A stretch of DNA of 64,000 nucleotides from Mycobacterium sp. MBM (GCA_021648845.1 JAKJHY010000001.1:248001-312000), one strand, 5' to 3'. Positions 7,714-18,107 are shown, counted from the first letter of the stretch. Made by a program: numbers and translations. Notes: a model not told the origin generated them from the letters alone.

Positions 7714-9207
7714 CTAGCGCTTCGCGAAGATGGTCCGGTGCCAGTCCTTCTCGGCCGCACCGGTGATATCGCTCATCACGTGTTTGATGGTGAGGTACTC
7801 CTCGAAGGAGTAGTCGCTCATATCCTTACCGAACCCGGAGGCCCCCACTCCGCCGTGCGGCATCTCGGAGATGATCGGGATGTGGTCGTTGATCCACACG
7901 CATCCGGCGTTGATCTCGCGGGAGGCGCGCTGCGCGCGGTAGATGTCGCGGGTCCACGCCGAGGCGGCCAACCCATAGACGGTGTCGTTTGCCTGGCGCA
8001 GTGCGTCGTCGTCGTCGGTGAACGCCCGCACCGTGAGCACCGGACCGAACACCTCGTCGCGATAGATCTCGGAATCCTCTGCCACGTCGGCGATCAGCGT
8101 GGGCCGGTAGAACGCACCGGGCAGGTCGGGGCAGACACCGCCGGTGACGATCCGAGCACCCTGATCCGGAGCGCGCGACACCATGGCCGCCACCTTGTCC
8201 CGGTGCGCAAACGAGATCAGCGGGCCCAGATCCGTGCCCGGGTCGTTGGGATCACCCACCACGATCTTGGCCATCACCTCCCCGACGCCGGCGACGAAAT
8301 CGTCGTAGAGATCGCGGCACACGATGGCCCTGGTCGCCGCCGTGCAGTCCTGGCCCGAGTTGATCAGGGCGCCGGCGACCGCACCTTGGATGGCCGCGTC
8401 GAGATCGGCATCGTCGAACACCACGAAGGGCGCCTTGCCACCGAGTTCCAGTTGGGTGCGGTGACCGTGCAGGGCCGCGGCGGCCATCACCTTGCGGCCG
8501 ACCGCGGTTGACCCGGTGAACGTGACGACGTCGACATCGCGGTGCCCGGCCAGCGCGGTGCCGACGTCGACGCCGGCACCGGTCACCACGTTCAGCACAC
8601 CGTCGGGCAGACCGGCCGCCTTGGCCACCCGCGCCAGGGTCAGCGTGGTCAGCGGCGTGATCTCGGCCGGTTTGATGACTACGGCACATCCGGCGGCCAG
8701 CGCCGGGATGACCTTCCACACCGCCATCTGCAGCGGGTAGTTCCACGGCGTGATGGTCGCGACGACGCCGACGGCCTCTCGCCGGATGCTGGAGGTGTGA
8801 TCGCCCGAGTACTCCGCGGTGGCCTTTCCCTCCAGATGTCTTGCCGCACCGGCGAAGAACGAGACGTTATCGATGCTGCCCGGTACGTCGAACTCGGTGG
8901 CCAGCCGGACCGGTTTCCCGCACTGGGTCACTTCCTCGGCGATGAAGGTCTCGGCCTCGGCCTCCATCAGCTCGGCCAACTTGGCCAGCACGGTGGCACG
9001 GTCGACGGGTGTCGCGGCGGCCCATCCGGGCTGGGCGGCGCGGGCAGCGGCCATGGCGGCGTCGACATCGGCCGGTGTTGCCAACGCGTAGGTCGCGGCC
9101 ACCGCACCGGTGGCCGGGTTGATGACATCGAAGAGCGTGCCGGCGGTCTGCGCGACGGCTCCGTTGATCCAGCTGCCGGGGATTTGCGTTGCACTCACAG
9201 AGCTCAA
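7714..9207 (-). CDS. Aldehyde dehydrogenase, probably gamma-aminobutyraldehyde type
   Basis: This 497-aa NAD(P)-dependent enzyme oxidises an aldehyde to the acid. Visible landmarks are TPWNYPLQMAVWK and the KPAEITPLT cofactor region (about 160-190), the catalytic Glu in LELGGKAP (about 263-270) and the catalytic Cys in NSGQDCTAATR (about 295-305). The last motif is common in aminobutyraldehyde and betaine-aldehyde dehydrogenases. It is divergent from an Lrp regulator and an aminotransferase, which fits a route amine to aminoaldehyde to amino acid, as in putrescine to GABA. The exact aldehyde cannot be read from sequence. Confidence 0.88.
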   Translation of the reverse strand: MSSVSATQIPGSWINGAVAQTAGTLFDVINPATGAVAATYALATPADVDAAMAAARAAQPGWAAATPVDRATVLAKLAELMEAEAETFIAEEVTQCGKPVRLATEFDVPGSIDNVSFFAGAARHLEGKATAEYSGDHTSSIRREAVGVVATITPWNYPLQMAVWKVIPALAAGCAVVIKPAEITPLTTLTLARVAKAAGLPDGVLNVVTGAGVDVGTALAGHRDVDVVTFTGSTAVGRKVMAAAALHGHRTQLELGGKAPFVVFDDADLDAAIQGAVAGALINSGQDCTAATRAIVCRDLYDDFVAGVGEVMAKIVVGDPNDPGTDLGPLISFAHRDKVAAMVSRAPDQGARIVTGGVCPDLPGAFYRPTLIADVAEDSEIYRDEVFGPVLTVRAFTDDDDALRQANDTVYGLAASAWTRDIYRAQRASREINAGCVWINDHIPIISEMPHGGVGASGFGKDMSDYSFEEYLTIKHVMSDITGAAEKDWHRTIFAKR

Positions 9208-9298
9208 GCCTACGCATTACACCAATACGCGGCACATCGAACGTCTGATTTCATGGAATTAGTTGCTTGTAACGACGGATTCCGTGCACAATCGTCAC

Positions 9299-9820
9299 AT
9301 GTCGAACCCGGATTCCCAGCCCGGCGCGTCCGCCGTGTCCCTGCGAATCAACCATTCCCGCCCCGGTGCGGCGTTTCAGCTCGACGAACTCTCCAAGGCG
9401 ATCATCGAGAAGTTGCAGGCCGACGGCCGGCGCTCCTACGCCGGCATCGGCAAGGCGGTGGGCCTGTCCGAGGCCGCGGTGCGCCAGCGGGTGCAACGGA
9501 TGGTCGATGCCGGCGTCATGCAGATCGTGGCCGTCACCGATCCGATGCAACTCGGCTTCGCCAGACAGGCGATGATCGGTATCCGGTGCACCGGGGACAC
9601 CACCAAGGTGGCCGAGCAGCTCGCCGCCCTGGAATCGGTGGACTACGTGGTGCTGACGGCCGGGACGTTCGACGCCATCGTCGAAGTCGTCTGCGAGGAC
9701 GACGGCGACCTCCTCGACCTACTCAACACCAAGATCCGTGCCGTGCCAGGAGTGATAGCCACCGAAACCCTCGTATATCTCAAACTTGTTAAACAGCAAT
9801 ATAATTGGGGCACACGATGA
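9299..9820 (+). CDS. Lrp/AsnC-family transcriptional regulator
   Basis: This 173-aa protein has an N-terminal winged helix-turn-helix (about 28-85: LDELSKAIIEKLQADGRRSYAG then GLSEAAVRQRVQRM) and a C-terminal ligand-sensing RAM domain (about 95-165). It probably senses an amino acid or amine and controls the downstream aminotransferase, with which its stop overlaps (ATGA at 9817-9820), and the divergent aldehyde dehydrogenase. ATG 9299 was chosen over an upstream in-frame codon because family members start near this MSNPD position. The 91-bp intergenic region contains TTGT and ACAA half-sites (about 9267-9292) that could be an Lrp site, but this is weak. Confidence 0.9.
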   Translation: MSNPDSQPGASAVSLRINHSRPGAAFQLDELSKAIIEKLQADGRRSYAGIGKAVGLSEAAVRQRVQRMVDAGVMQIVAVTDPMQLGFARQAMIGIRCTGDTTKVAEQLAALESVDYVVLTAGTFDAIVEVVCEDDGDLLDLLNTKIRAVPGVIATETLVYLKLVKQQYNWGTR

Positions 9821-11205
9821 CCATCGTTTCTGAGACCGACCAGGCCACCGCGGGTGACCTGGCAGCAAAAGCCAACCGGCACCTGTGGGGGCACTTCGCC
9901 CGCCACGGCGCCGGCATCACCCCGCCGATCATCACCCGCGGCGAGGGCACAAGGATTTTCGACGACAAGGGCAACAGCTATATCGACGGCCTGAGCGGGC
10001 TGTTCGTGGTCCAGGTCGGGCACGGGCGTGAGGAACTCGCGGCCGCGGCCGCCAAACAGGCCGAGCAGCTGGCGTTCTTCCCGCTGTGGTCCTATGCCAC
10101 CCCGTCGGCGATCGAATTGGCCGAGCGGGTGGCTCACTACGCGCCGGGAGATCTGAACCGGGTGTTCTTCACCACCGGTGGTGGCGAGGCCGTGGAGAGC
10201 GCCTGGAAACTGGCCAAGCAGTTCTTCAAGCTGACCGGAAAACCGGGCAAGTACAAGGTGATCTCGCGGTCCATCGCCTACCACGGCACCCCGCAGGGCG
10301 CCCTGGCGATCACCGGGATCCCGGCGTTCAAGGCACCTTTCGACCCGCCGACCCCCGGCGGCTTCCGGGTCCCCAACACGAACTTCTACCGGGCCCCCGA
10401 GCAGTTCAGCGCCGACCCCAAGGCCTGGGGTCGCTACTGTGCCGACCGCATCGCCGAGGCCATCGAGTTCGAGGGGCCCGATACCGTTGCCGCGGTCTTC
10501 TTGGAGCCCGTCCAGAACGCCGGCGGGTGCTTCCCGCCGCCGCCCGGGTATTTCGAACGGGTCCGCGAGATCTGTGACGAGTACGATGTGCTGCTGGTGT
10601 CCGACGAGGTGATCTGCGCCTACGGCCGGATCGGCTCGATGTTCGCCTGCGACGATTTCGGTTATGTGCCCGACATCATCACCAGTGCAAAGGGTTTGAC
10701 GTCGGGCTACTCCCCCTTGGGCGCGATGGTCGCCAGCGACCGGCTGTTCGAACCGTTCAACGACGGTTCCACCGTGTTCGGGCATGGCTACACCTTCGGC
10801 GGCCACCCGGTGTCGGCCGCGGTCGCGCTGGCCAACCTGGACATCTTCGAGCGTGAGGGCATCAACGCCCACGTCAAGGAGAACGCCCCGGCCTTCCGCG
10901 CCACCTTGGAGAAGCTCTACGACCTTCCGATCGTCGGCGATGTTCGCGGGGAGGGCTTCTTCTACGGGATCGAACTGGTCAAGGACAAGGCGACCAAGGC
11001 GACCTTCAACGACGAGGAATCCGAGCGACTGCTGCGCGGTTACCTGACCCCGGCGCTGTGGGAGGCCGGCCTGTACTGCCGCGCCGATGACCGTGGCGAC
11101 CCGGTGGTGCAGCTGGCTCCCCCGCTGATCAGCGGGCAGGCCGAATTCGACGCGATCTACGACATCCTGCACAACGTGCTCTCGGAGGCCGGCCGCCGAC
11201 TCTGA
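9817..11205 (+). CDS. Class-III PLP aminotransferase, omega-amine type
   Basis: This 462-aa enzyme is related to Rv3329 and to putrescine/beta-alanine:pyruvate aminotransferases. It transfers the terminal amino group of an amine or omega-amino acid to a keto acid. Landmarks: TTGGGEAVESAWK (PLP phosphate region, about 115-127), VLLVSDEVICAYGR (about 257-270, Asp contacts the pyridine ring) and SAKGLTSGY (about 289-297, Lys forms the Schiff base). The ATG overlaps the Lrp gene by four bases, showing coupling. With the divergent aldehyde dehydrogenase it makes a two-step amine catabolic pair. Confidence 0.9.
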   Translation: MTIVSETDQATAGDLAAKANRHLWGHFARHGAGITPPIITRGEGTRIFDDKGNSYIDGLSGLFVVQVGHGREELAAAAAKQAEQLAFFPLWSYATPSAIELAERVAHYAPGDLNRVFFTTGGGEAVESAWKLAKQFFKLTGKPGKYKVISRSIAYHGTPQGALAITGIPAFKAPFDPPTPGGFRVPNTNFYRAPEQFSADPKAWGRYCADRIAEAIEFEGPDTVAAVFLEPVQNAGGCFPPPPGYFERVREICDEYDVLLVSDEVICAYGRIGSMFACDDFGYVPDIITSAKGLTSGYSPLGAMVASDRLFEPFNDGSTVFGHGYTFGGHPVSAAVALANLDIFEREGINAHVKENAPAFRATLEKLYDLPIVGDVRGEGFFYGIELVKDKATKATFNDEESERLLRGYLTPALWEAGLYCRADDRGDPVVQLAPPLISGQAEFDAIYDILHNVLSEAGRRL

Positions 11206-11245
11206 GCTCCGTCGCGGACCTGGTCGCTGGGCGTAGTGTCGGCGT

Positions 11246-12262
11246 GTGCCGCCGACGCCACGCCGCAAGCCGCCGATCCACCCCGTGCGCTGGCAGCCGC
11301 CGCCGGTGCAACCGCTGCCGGCACTGCCGGCGCCGCCGGTACACGTCGTGCCGGTACCCGGTCACGCACCCGAGGACGTCGTCGTCGATGCCGAGGGGCG
11401 GTTGTGGACCGGTGTCGACGACGGCCGCATCCTGGCGCTGGCATCCGACGGCGCGCAGGCCACCGTGGTCGCCGATACCGGCGGGCGCCCATTGGGCCTG
11501 GCGGCGGCGGCCGACGGAACGCTGCTGATCTGCGACAGCCCGCGCGGGCTGCTGCGGCTGTCCCCGGATTCCGGCGTGCTCGAGCCGCTGGTCGAGACGG
11601 TCGCCGGCCGGCATCTGCAGTTCTGCTCCAATGTCGTCGAAAGCCCGGATGGCACAATCTATTTCACGGAGTCGACCAGCGCGTTCGGCTATCACCACTT
11701 CAAGGGTGCGGTGCTGGAGTCGCGCGGGCGGGGCGCGCTGTTTCGGCGCGCTCCGGACGGCTTGGTGTCCACGCTGGCCGACGGACTGTACTTCGCCAAT
11801 GGCGTCACCCTCACCGCGGACCGTTCGGCACTGGTGTTCGCCGAGACGCTGGCCCGGCGGTTGTCCAAGTACTGGCTGACCGGTCCCCGGGCGGGCACCG
11901 TCACCCCGTTGGTGGAGCATTTGCCGGGCCATCCCGACAACCTGTGCACCGGGGCGGACGGCAGGATCTGGGCCGCGATGGTCTCGCGGCCCAATGCGAC
12001 CGCCGAATGGCTGGCGCCCCGCGCGCCGGTACTGCGCCGGGTGCTGTGGATGCTGCCCGATCGGCTGGCTCCCCAGATCGCCCCCGAGATCTGGGCGGTC
12101 GCCTTCGACCCGGACGACGGCACGGTGGTGGCGGGGCTACGCACCAGCGACCCGGATTTCGGGATGGTGACTGGCCTCGTCGAGGCGGATGGGCGGTTGT
12201 GGCTGGGCTGCATCGGAGCGTCGGCGCTGGCGTCGGTGGCCCTCGAGGACGTCGCGTTGTAA
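11246..12262 (+). CDS. SMP-30/strictosidine synthase-like beta-propeller protein
   Basis: This 338-aa protein begins at GTG 11246 with a Pro-rich leader, then repeats of the six-bladed propeller type: APEDVVVDAEGRLWTGVDDG, GRPLGLAAAADGTLLICD, SNVVESPDGTIYFTES, YFANGVTLTADRSALVFAE and HPDNLCTGADGRIWAAM. The NGV and PDN segments are where calcium-dependent SMP-30/gluconolactonase-type enzymes place metal ligands. No plant-like strictosidine activity should be assumed; bacterial relatives are usually esterases or lactonases of unknown substrate. It lies 40 bp after the aminotransferase in the same direction and may share its transcript. Confidence 0.8.
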   Translation: MPPTPRRKPPIHPVRWQPPPVQPLPALPAPPVHVVPVPGHAPEDVVVDAEGRLWTGVDDGRILALASDGAQATVVADTGGRPLGLAAAADGTLLICDSPRGLLRLSPDSGVLEPLVETVAGRHLQFCSNVVESPDGTIYFTESTSAFGYHHFKGAVLESRGRGALFRRAPDGLVSTLADGLYFANGVTLTADRSALVFAETLARRLSKYWLTGPRAGTVTPLVEHLPGHPDNLCTGADGRIWAAMVSRPNATAEWLAPRAPVLRRVLWMLPDRLAPQIAPEIWAVAFDPDDGTVVAGLRTSDPDFGMVTGLVEADGRLWLGCIGASALASVALEDVAL

Positions 12263-12355
12263 CCGCACGCACGAACCACACAGACCACACAAGTCACATC
12301 AGCAACAGCGTGGCGGCGCGGAAATCGCCCCGCCGTCTCCTAGTCTGCACACACG

Positions 12356-13555
12356 ATGGCTTCCTTCGTTGTGTTGCGCCGAGTGGCCTGTGCGGTCACC
12401 GCGTCCTTGCTGCTGGCCGGCCCCGGGCTCGTCGGAGCGCCGCCGGCCGGCGCGGACCCCGGTCCGGACCCCTGCCCGTACCGGGTGAGCACACCACCTG
12501 CCGTCGACGATTCCGAGGTGCCCACGGCCGGACCGCCGCCGCAGCCGCTGCCGGTGCCGGCCACCCCGCTCGGCGGGGACGCTCTCAGCGGTTGCGGGGT
12601 CATCACCGCGCCGGACACCCCTCCGATACCCGGCGACGTCTCGGCCGAGGCCTGGCTGGTCGCAGATCTGGACACCGGCGACATCATCGCCGCGAAGGAT
12701 CCGCACGGACGTCACCGCCCCGCCAGCATCATCAAGGTGCTGGTGGCCATGCAGTCGATCCAGGAACTGCCGATCAACCGCGTGGTCACCGGCAGCGAGG
12801 CCGACGAGAACGCCGAGGGCAGCAGCGTCGGCGTCAAGAACGGCGAGCGCTACACCGTCAGCGATCTGCTGCACGGCCTGCTGATGGTGTCGGGCAACGA
12901 CGCCGCCCACGCGCTCGCCGCGCAACTCGGCGGGATGGACACAGCCCTGCAGAAGATCAACAACCTGGCCCGCAAGCTGGGCGCCCGCGACACCCGGGCG
13001 GCAACCCCCTCGGGCCTGGACGGGCCGGGCATGAGCACCTCGGCCTACGATATCGGCCTGTTCTACCGGTATGCCTGGGAGAACGACACTTTCGCAAAGA
13101 TCGTGGCCAGCCGGGAATACAACTGGCCCACCTACGAGCTGGAGAACGACAACAAGCTGCTGACCAACTATCCGGGTGCGCTGGGCGGGAAGACCGGGTA
13201 CACCGATGACGCCGGGCAGACGTTCGTCGGCGCCGCCGAACGAGACGGCCGACGCCTGGTGGCCGTGCTACTCAAGGGCACCCGGGTACCGATCGCGCCG
13301 TGGGAACAGGCCGCACGGCTGCTCGATTACGGTTTCGCGACACCCCCGGGCACCTCGATCGGCACCCTGATCGCGCCCGACCCGTCCCTGACCACACCGG
13401 AACCGGAGCGGGCACCCGATCCGACCGCCGTCGCGGCCACCGCGCTGCCGAGTGCCGATGCTTTGCCGGTACGCGTGGGCGTCGGCTTCGTCGGGGCGAT
13501 CATCGTCTTCGCGCTCATCATGGCCGCACGGTCGATGAACCGTCAGCGGGCCTGA
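12356..13555 (+). CDS. dacB: D-alanyl-D-alanine carboxypeptidase
   Basis: This 399-aa penicillin-binding protein trims the terminal D-Ala from peptidoglycan stem peptides. A signal sequence (about 1-36, ending PAGAD) directs export and a C-terminal helix (about 370-392, [17 protein letters not shown]) anchors it. The three active-site motifs are present: SIIK (about 123, Ser nucleophile and Lys), SGN (about 178) and KTG (about 279, [12 protein letters not shown]). Length and position match M. tuberculosis DacB1 (Rv3330). TAGTCT at 12341-12346 is a candidate -10. The 3' end overlaps the convergent gene by 13 bp. Confidence 0.92.
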   Translation: MASFVVLRRVACAVTASLLLAGPGLVGAPPAGADPGPDPCPYRVSTPPAVDDSEVPTAGPPPQPLPVPATPLGGDALSGCGVITAPDTPPIPGDVSAEAWLVADLDTGDIIAAKDPHGRHRPASIIKVLVAMQSIQELPINRVVTGSEADENAEGSSVGVKNGERYTVSDLLHGLLMVSGNDAAHALAAQLGGMDTALQKINNLARKLGARDTRAATPSGLDGPGMSTSAYDIGLFYRYAWENDTFAKIVASREYNWPTYELENDNKLLTNYPGALGGKTGYTDDAGQTFVGAAERDGRRLVAVLLKGTRVPIAPWEQAARLLDYGFATPPGTSIGTLIAPDPSLTTPEPERAPDPTAVAATALPSADALPVRVGVGFVGAIIVFALIMAARSMNRQRA

Positions 13556-14421
13556 GACCCCCACCGCCCCAACAACGCCGCGGCACCGTCACACAACTGC
13601 GCCACGAGTTCGCCGGCATCGGGCTGATCACGGAGTTGCCCCACCCCCTGCCCGGCATTGACCGGTGATCCACGCAGCACCCGCTCCGGAATATCTGCCG
13701 GCCAACGGTATCCGGCCGCGATATCGTACTCGCAGGTCAACACGGTTTCCTCGCCCGCGAGTAGTTCCGTGCGGGCCTGGCTTGAGGTCAGGGCCTCGGA
13801 ACAGGCGGCGAACAGGGTGCCGACCCACGCCGCGGATGCCCCGGCGGCCAGCACCGCGGCCACCCCGCGCGGCGAGGCGATGCCGCCGGCGGCCAGCACC
13901 GGGACGTCGACGGCGTCGAGCACCCCGGTCAGCAGCGGCAGCGTGCCCATCGCGGGTTTCCCGTGCCCGCCGCCCTCGGCACCACGGGCCACCAGGACGT
14001 CCACGCCGGCGTCCACGGCGCGGAGCGCGCTGTCGACATCAGGCACCTGGGTGCACACCGTCACCCCGGCATCGTGGGCGCACCGCACCCAAGCCCACGC
14101 GCTGTTCCTGCCCGGATCCCCGAAACTCACCGACAGCAGCGCCGGTCCGGCGGCAAGCGCCACCTCCAGCAGTTCGGGTTGCTCGCTCATCACCCAATGC
14201 ACCAGCCCGATCCCGAACGGGCCGTCGTAGTCGCCCAATTCGGCGAGTTCACGGCGCAGCACGTCGGGGGTGGCCGAACTGCCCATCCCCACCATGCCGA
14301 GTCCCCCGGCGCGCGAGACCGCGGCCGCCAGCCGTCCGCCGGCCGCGCCACCCATCGGCGCGTTCAGCACGGGGAACGTCAGACCCATTGCGGCAGACCA
14401 GGTGGTGACCAGTGACACCAC
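13543..14421 (-). CDS. Nitronate monooxygenase-family FMN enzyme
   Basis: This 292-aa TIM-barrel flavoprotein resembles nitronate monooxygenases/2-nitropropane dioxygenases, which oxidise alkyl nitronates with FMN and O2. Typical segments are [30 protein letters not shown] at the N-terminus (FMN-binding beta-1 loop), [13 protein letters not shown] (about 148-160, with the conserved GGHG) and [22 protein letters not shown] (about 175-196, phosphate-binding). It is monocistronic, convergent with dacB and divergent from the riboswitch-controlled exporter. Its physiological substrate is unknown. Confidence 0.87.
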   Translation of the reverse strand: MVSLVTTWSAAMGLTFPVLNAPMGGAAGGRLAAAVSRAGGLGMVGMGSSATPDVLRRELAELGDYDGPFGIGLVHWVMSEQPELLEVALAAGPALLSVSFGDPGRNSAWAWVRCAHDAGVTVCTQVPDVDSALRAVDAGVDVLVARGAEGGGHGKPAMGTLPLLTGVLDAVDVPVLAAGGIASPRGVAAVLAAGASAAWVGTLFAACSEALTSSQARTELLAGEETVLTCEYDIAAGYRWPADIPERVLRGSPVNAGQGVGQLRDQPDAGELVAQLCDGAAALLGRWGSQAR

Positions 14422-14454
14422 CCGAAAGATACCCGGCGTTTGCTACCGTTGGCC

Positions 14455-14469
14455 TGTCACCATGTGACA
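14455..14469. promoter_or_regulatory. Perfect palindrome at the predicted start of the riboswitch transcript
   Basis: TGTCAC and GTGACA flank a CAT centre. It lies just after an extended -10-like TGCTACCGT (14441-14449), so it would be at or next to +1, and it touches the 5' edge of the guanidine-III aptamer. It could be an operator or a 5' hairpin of the leader. Confidence 0.5.
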
Positions 14470-14513
14470 CCGGAGGAGGCGGCACCGTACCCGGCCAGCG
14501 ACAAGACGGCGCC
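14470..14513 (+). promoter_or_regulatory. Guanidine-III (ykkC-III) riboswitch
   Basis: The leader of the SMR exporter gene reads CCGGAGGAGG, then CACCGTACCCGG, then GACAAGACGGCG, the conserved core of guanidine-III riboswitches (compared from memory with the crystallised Thermobifida fusca aptamer). CACCGT (14483-14488) pairs with ACGGCG/GCC (14505-14513) with one internal A-C mismatch, and CCGG (14470-14473) can pair with CCGG in the loop (14490-14493) as the pseudoknot. The ribosome binding site GGAGG (14516-14520) follows directly, 7 bases before the ATG, which fits translational control: guanidinium binding would free the site. Confidence 0.88.
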
Positions 14514-14527
14514 ACGGAGGGTGTGCG

Positions 14528-14845
14528 ATGGCGTGGTTGGCTCTGGTGTTCTCGGGTGTCCTGGAGGCCGTGTGGGCCACCGCGCTCGGCAGGTCCGCGG
14601 GTTTCACGAGAATGGGCCCCTCGGTGGTGTTCGGTGTGGCGCTAGTGTTCTCGATGGCCGGCCTGGCCTTCGCGATGCGCACCCTGCCCGTCGGCACCAG
14701 CTACGCGATCTGGGTGGGCATCGGGGCGGCACTCACCGTGGGTTATGCGATGCTGACCGGCTCCGAGGGCGCGTCATTGATCAAGGTGGCACTGATCCTC
14801 GGGATCATCGGCTGCGTCGTCGGCCTCAAGCTGATCGGGCACTAG
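14528..14845 (+). CDS. gdx: SMR-family guanidinium exporter (SugE/Gdx type)
   Basis: This 105-aa protein has the four helices of small multidrug resistance transporters. Glu13 (FSGVLEAVWATAL) is the membrane carboxylate that binds cation and proton. LPVGTSYAIWVGIGA (about 58-72) matches the Gdx/SugE subtype rather than EmrE. Members of this subtype work as dual-topology dimers that swap guanidinium for protons. The guanidine-III riboswitch immediately upstream independently supports guanidinium as the substrate. The stop overlaps the convergent yihY-like gene by four bases. Confidence 0.92.
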   Translation: MAWLALVFSGVLEAVWATALGRSAGFTRMGPSVVFGVALVFSMAGLAFAMRTLPVGTSYAIWVGIGAALTVGYAMLTGSEGASLIKVALILGIIGCVVGLKLIGH

Positions 14846-15897
14846 CGACGTGACCGCAGCAGTCGCGACAGCCCGAGTGCGCCGAGCGCACCGGCGGCGA
14901 AACTGGCGGCCGCACCGGATATCCCGATGCCCTCCCGCACCTCGATCCGCGGACTGATCCGGACCGGGCCCGGTGGCTCGACCGGCATCGCGGCCAGGTT
15001 CTCCGGTGCGGTGGCCGCCCACGCCGTCGCGAACAGGATCAGTCGGGCGGTGATGTAGGCGAACACCATCAGGCCCAGCACCGGACCGAACGTGGCCCCG
15101 GCCGGCCCGGTCACCACCGAGCGCAGGTAGATGGAAGCCACCTGCTTGAACACCTCGAAGGCCACGGCCGCCAGCAGGCCGGCGCGCAGCGAACTGCGAA
15201 AGCTCACCGACTCACGGGGCAGCCGGGCGATGATCCAGGTGAACAGCAACCACGAAATCACCATGGAGAACACCCAGGACACCACCTGCAATGCGGCGCC
15301 GAGCCCGGGGACGTCACCGAGCCCGAACCAGCCCAGCACCGCCTTCATCGGTGTTTGCTTGCTCAGCGCCGTCAGGCCGATGGTCAGTGTGAGTGCCACG
15401 AAGGCCGAGATCAGCGCCGCCAGATCGGACACCTTGGTGGCCACGAAACCGGCCGGCTCGTGTCGCTGCTCCCACATCTGGCTGAGCGCCTCGCGCAGGT
15501 TGGCCATCCAGCCCAATCCGGCCCACGCGGCGGTGGCGAGCCCGATGACCCCGACGGTGCCGCGCGATTCGATCGCCGAGTCCATCAACTCCACGAGCTG
15601 CGCGCCGAGATCACCCGAGACCGCCGACCGGATGCGTCCGGTGATATCGGCCATCAGCTCGGGCTGGTTCGCCAGGACGAACCCGCCGATCGAGAAACCG
15701 ACCATCAGCAGCGGGAACAGCGCGAAGATGGTGAAGTAGGTGATGCCGGCGGCGTAGAAGTCGCCCTTGCTGTCGTTGTACCGGCCCTGGGCGAGCAGCG
15801 CGCGGTCCAGCCAGCCGAAGCGGCTGCGCAACCGGTCCAACACGCCGGGTTTGTCCGTATCGGAGGAGGCCGTCGCGGCCGCATCGCGGTGTGCCAT
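14842..15897 (-). CDS. YihY/BrkB-family inner membrane protein
   Basis: This 351-aa protein (Rv3335c-like) has a cytoplasmic N-terminus and six hydrophobic helices between about residues 55 and 300, with the family's GITYFTIFALFPLLMVGFS (about 51-69) and GWMANLREALSQMW (about 128-141). Family members were once called ribonuclease BN, but that activity belongs to another gene; their function is unclear. It lies 52 bp downstream of trpS on the same strand, so the two are probably co-transcribed, as in M. tuberculosis. Confidence 0.87.
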   Translation of the reverse strand: MAHRDAAATASSDTDKPGVLDRLRSRFGWLDRALLAQGRYNDSKGDFYAAGITYFTIFALFPLLMVGFSIGGFVLANQPELMADITGRIRSAVSGDLGAQLVELMDSAIESRGTVGVIGLATAAWAGLGWMANLREALSQMWEQRHEPAGFVATKVSDLAALISAFVALTLTIGLTALSKQTPMKAVLGWFGLGDVPGLGAALQVVSWVFSMVISWLLFTWIIARLPRESVSFRSSLRAGLLAAVAFEVFKQVASIYLRSVVTGPAGATFGPVLGLMVFAYITARLILFATAWAATAPENLAAMPVEPPGPVRISPRIEVREGIGISGAAASFAAGALGALGLSRLLRSRR

Positions 15898-15949
15898 TCG
15901 GTGAGTGATCCCTTCCCGGTGCGGTGCAGCACGTGGACGCCGGTGTGGT

Positions 15950-16981
<1,032 letters not shown>

Positions 16982-17054
16982 TCAATTTTGTCATGCGTGC
17001 ATTCTGCACCGCGCCCGCTATCGTTTACGCGGTCGTCAATTCACCGGAGGCATC

Positions 17055-18107
17055 GTGTCCCGTTTGCCAGTCCTGTCACTGATCCTTATCGTCGGCATCG
17101 TGATGAGCACCCAAACCGCCTACGCCGCACCACAATCGGACTCACGCGCGGTGGTGATCGTGTCGGGCGGCAACGCCACCAGCCCGTTCACCACCCCCAC
17201 CGCGGCCTGCGCATCGGGGTTGGCGGCGGGCAACACCGACACCGCCCTGCGCAGCTACCTGCTTGAGCACGGCCACACCGTCTACACGTCCCCTGCGATG
17301 GCCGGTCGCGGCCCAGTGCTCGATCAGGACGGGTTCGGCGCCTTCGGGAACTGCCCGATCACACTGCCCGAGCACATGACCGTCAACTCGACCGGCAGCA
17401 TCGACACCGCCGGCGAGCACCTGGCCCGCTTCTTCGACCACCTGCACACCACCTACGGCGTCGACGAGATCGATATCGTCGGGCATTCCATGGGCGGGCT
17501 GTACTCGCGCGCGGCGATCCGGGTGCTGCAGAGCCTGGGCTCCCCGATCAGGATCAGATCGCTGACCACCCTCGGCACCCCGTGGCAAGGGTCGCATCTG
17601 TCCGACTACGCCAACGGCATCATCGAGAAATCGGAGTGCCTGGGAGACGCATTTTGCGCGGCGGCGATGGACGATATGCGCGCGGAGGTCCAGCGCCTGA
17701 TGGCCGGCTCGGGACGCGAAGTCAACCAGGCCTATCTGATGGGCCCGGACGGCTGGAACGAGTATCAGGCCGGCGTGCTCGACCGGATCCCGGTCACCCT
17801 CATCGGCGGCAACCGTTTCACCGCGCCGGCGGGCTCGGCGGCACCGAACCCGGCCGTGTGGCCCAACGACGGCCTCGTCGCAACCTCCAGCGCGCTGGCC
17901 ACCGATATCAGTGACCGGGTGCTGCCACACCGCCGCTGTCTCACCTTCGACGACACCCACAGCATCTTCGTGTCCGACCTGGCCGGGCTTCCCTGGGAGA
18001 CCGGTATGACCTGGGATCCGCGGGTACTGGAGGCGGTCCGGGTCGCCATCGACGGAGCCGACGCGGCGCTGCAGGCCCCGACCGAGGGCCCGTGCCCGAT
18101 CAGCTGA
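17055..18107 (+). CDS. Secreted alpha/beta hydrolase (lipase/esterase-like)
   Basis: This 350-aa protein starts at GTG 17055, preceded by CGGAGG (17045-17050); the longer open frame upstream lacks a ribosome site and would bury the signal peptide. Residues 1-26 form a Sec signal peptide ending in AYA-AP. The nucleophile elbow GHSMGG lies at about residues 146-151; Asp in WPNDGLV and His in DDTHSIF are candidates for the rest of the triad. Several paired Cys fit an exported protein. It resembles actinobacterial triacylglycerol lipase/esterase proteins, with unknown substrate. Confidence 0.85.
   Translation: MSRLPVLSLILIVGIVMSTQTAYAAPQSDSRAVVIVSGGNATSPFTTPTAACASGLAAGNTDTALRSYLLEHGHTVYTSPAMAGRGPVLDQDGFGAFGNCPITLPEHMTVNSTGSIDTAGEHLARFFDHLHTTYGVDEIDIVGHSMGGLYSRAAIRVLQSLGSPIRIRSLTTLGTPWQGSHLSDYANGIIEKSECLGDAFCAAAMDDMRAEVQRLMAGSGREVNQAYLMGPDGWNEYQAGVLDRIPVTLIGGNRFTAPAGSAAPNPAVWPNDGLVATSSALATDISDRVLPHRRCLTFDDTHSIFVSDLAGLPWETGMTWDPRVLEAVRVAIDGADAALQAPTEGPCPIS

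Noticed and set aside
9267-9292. Possible Lrp binding site (TTGT...ACAA)
   Set aside because: Only four-base half-sites with a 17-18-bp spacer; too weak to list as a feature.
11236-13209. 657-codon plus-strand frame across the SMP-30-like and dacB genes
   Set aside because: It is a shifted frame of two well-recognised proteins and is dominated by Arg, Ala and Gly.
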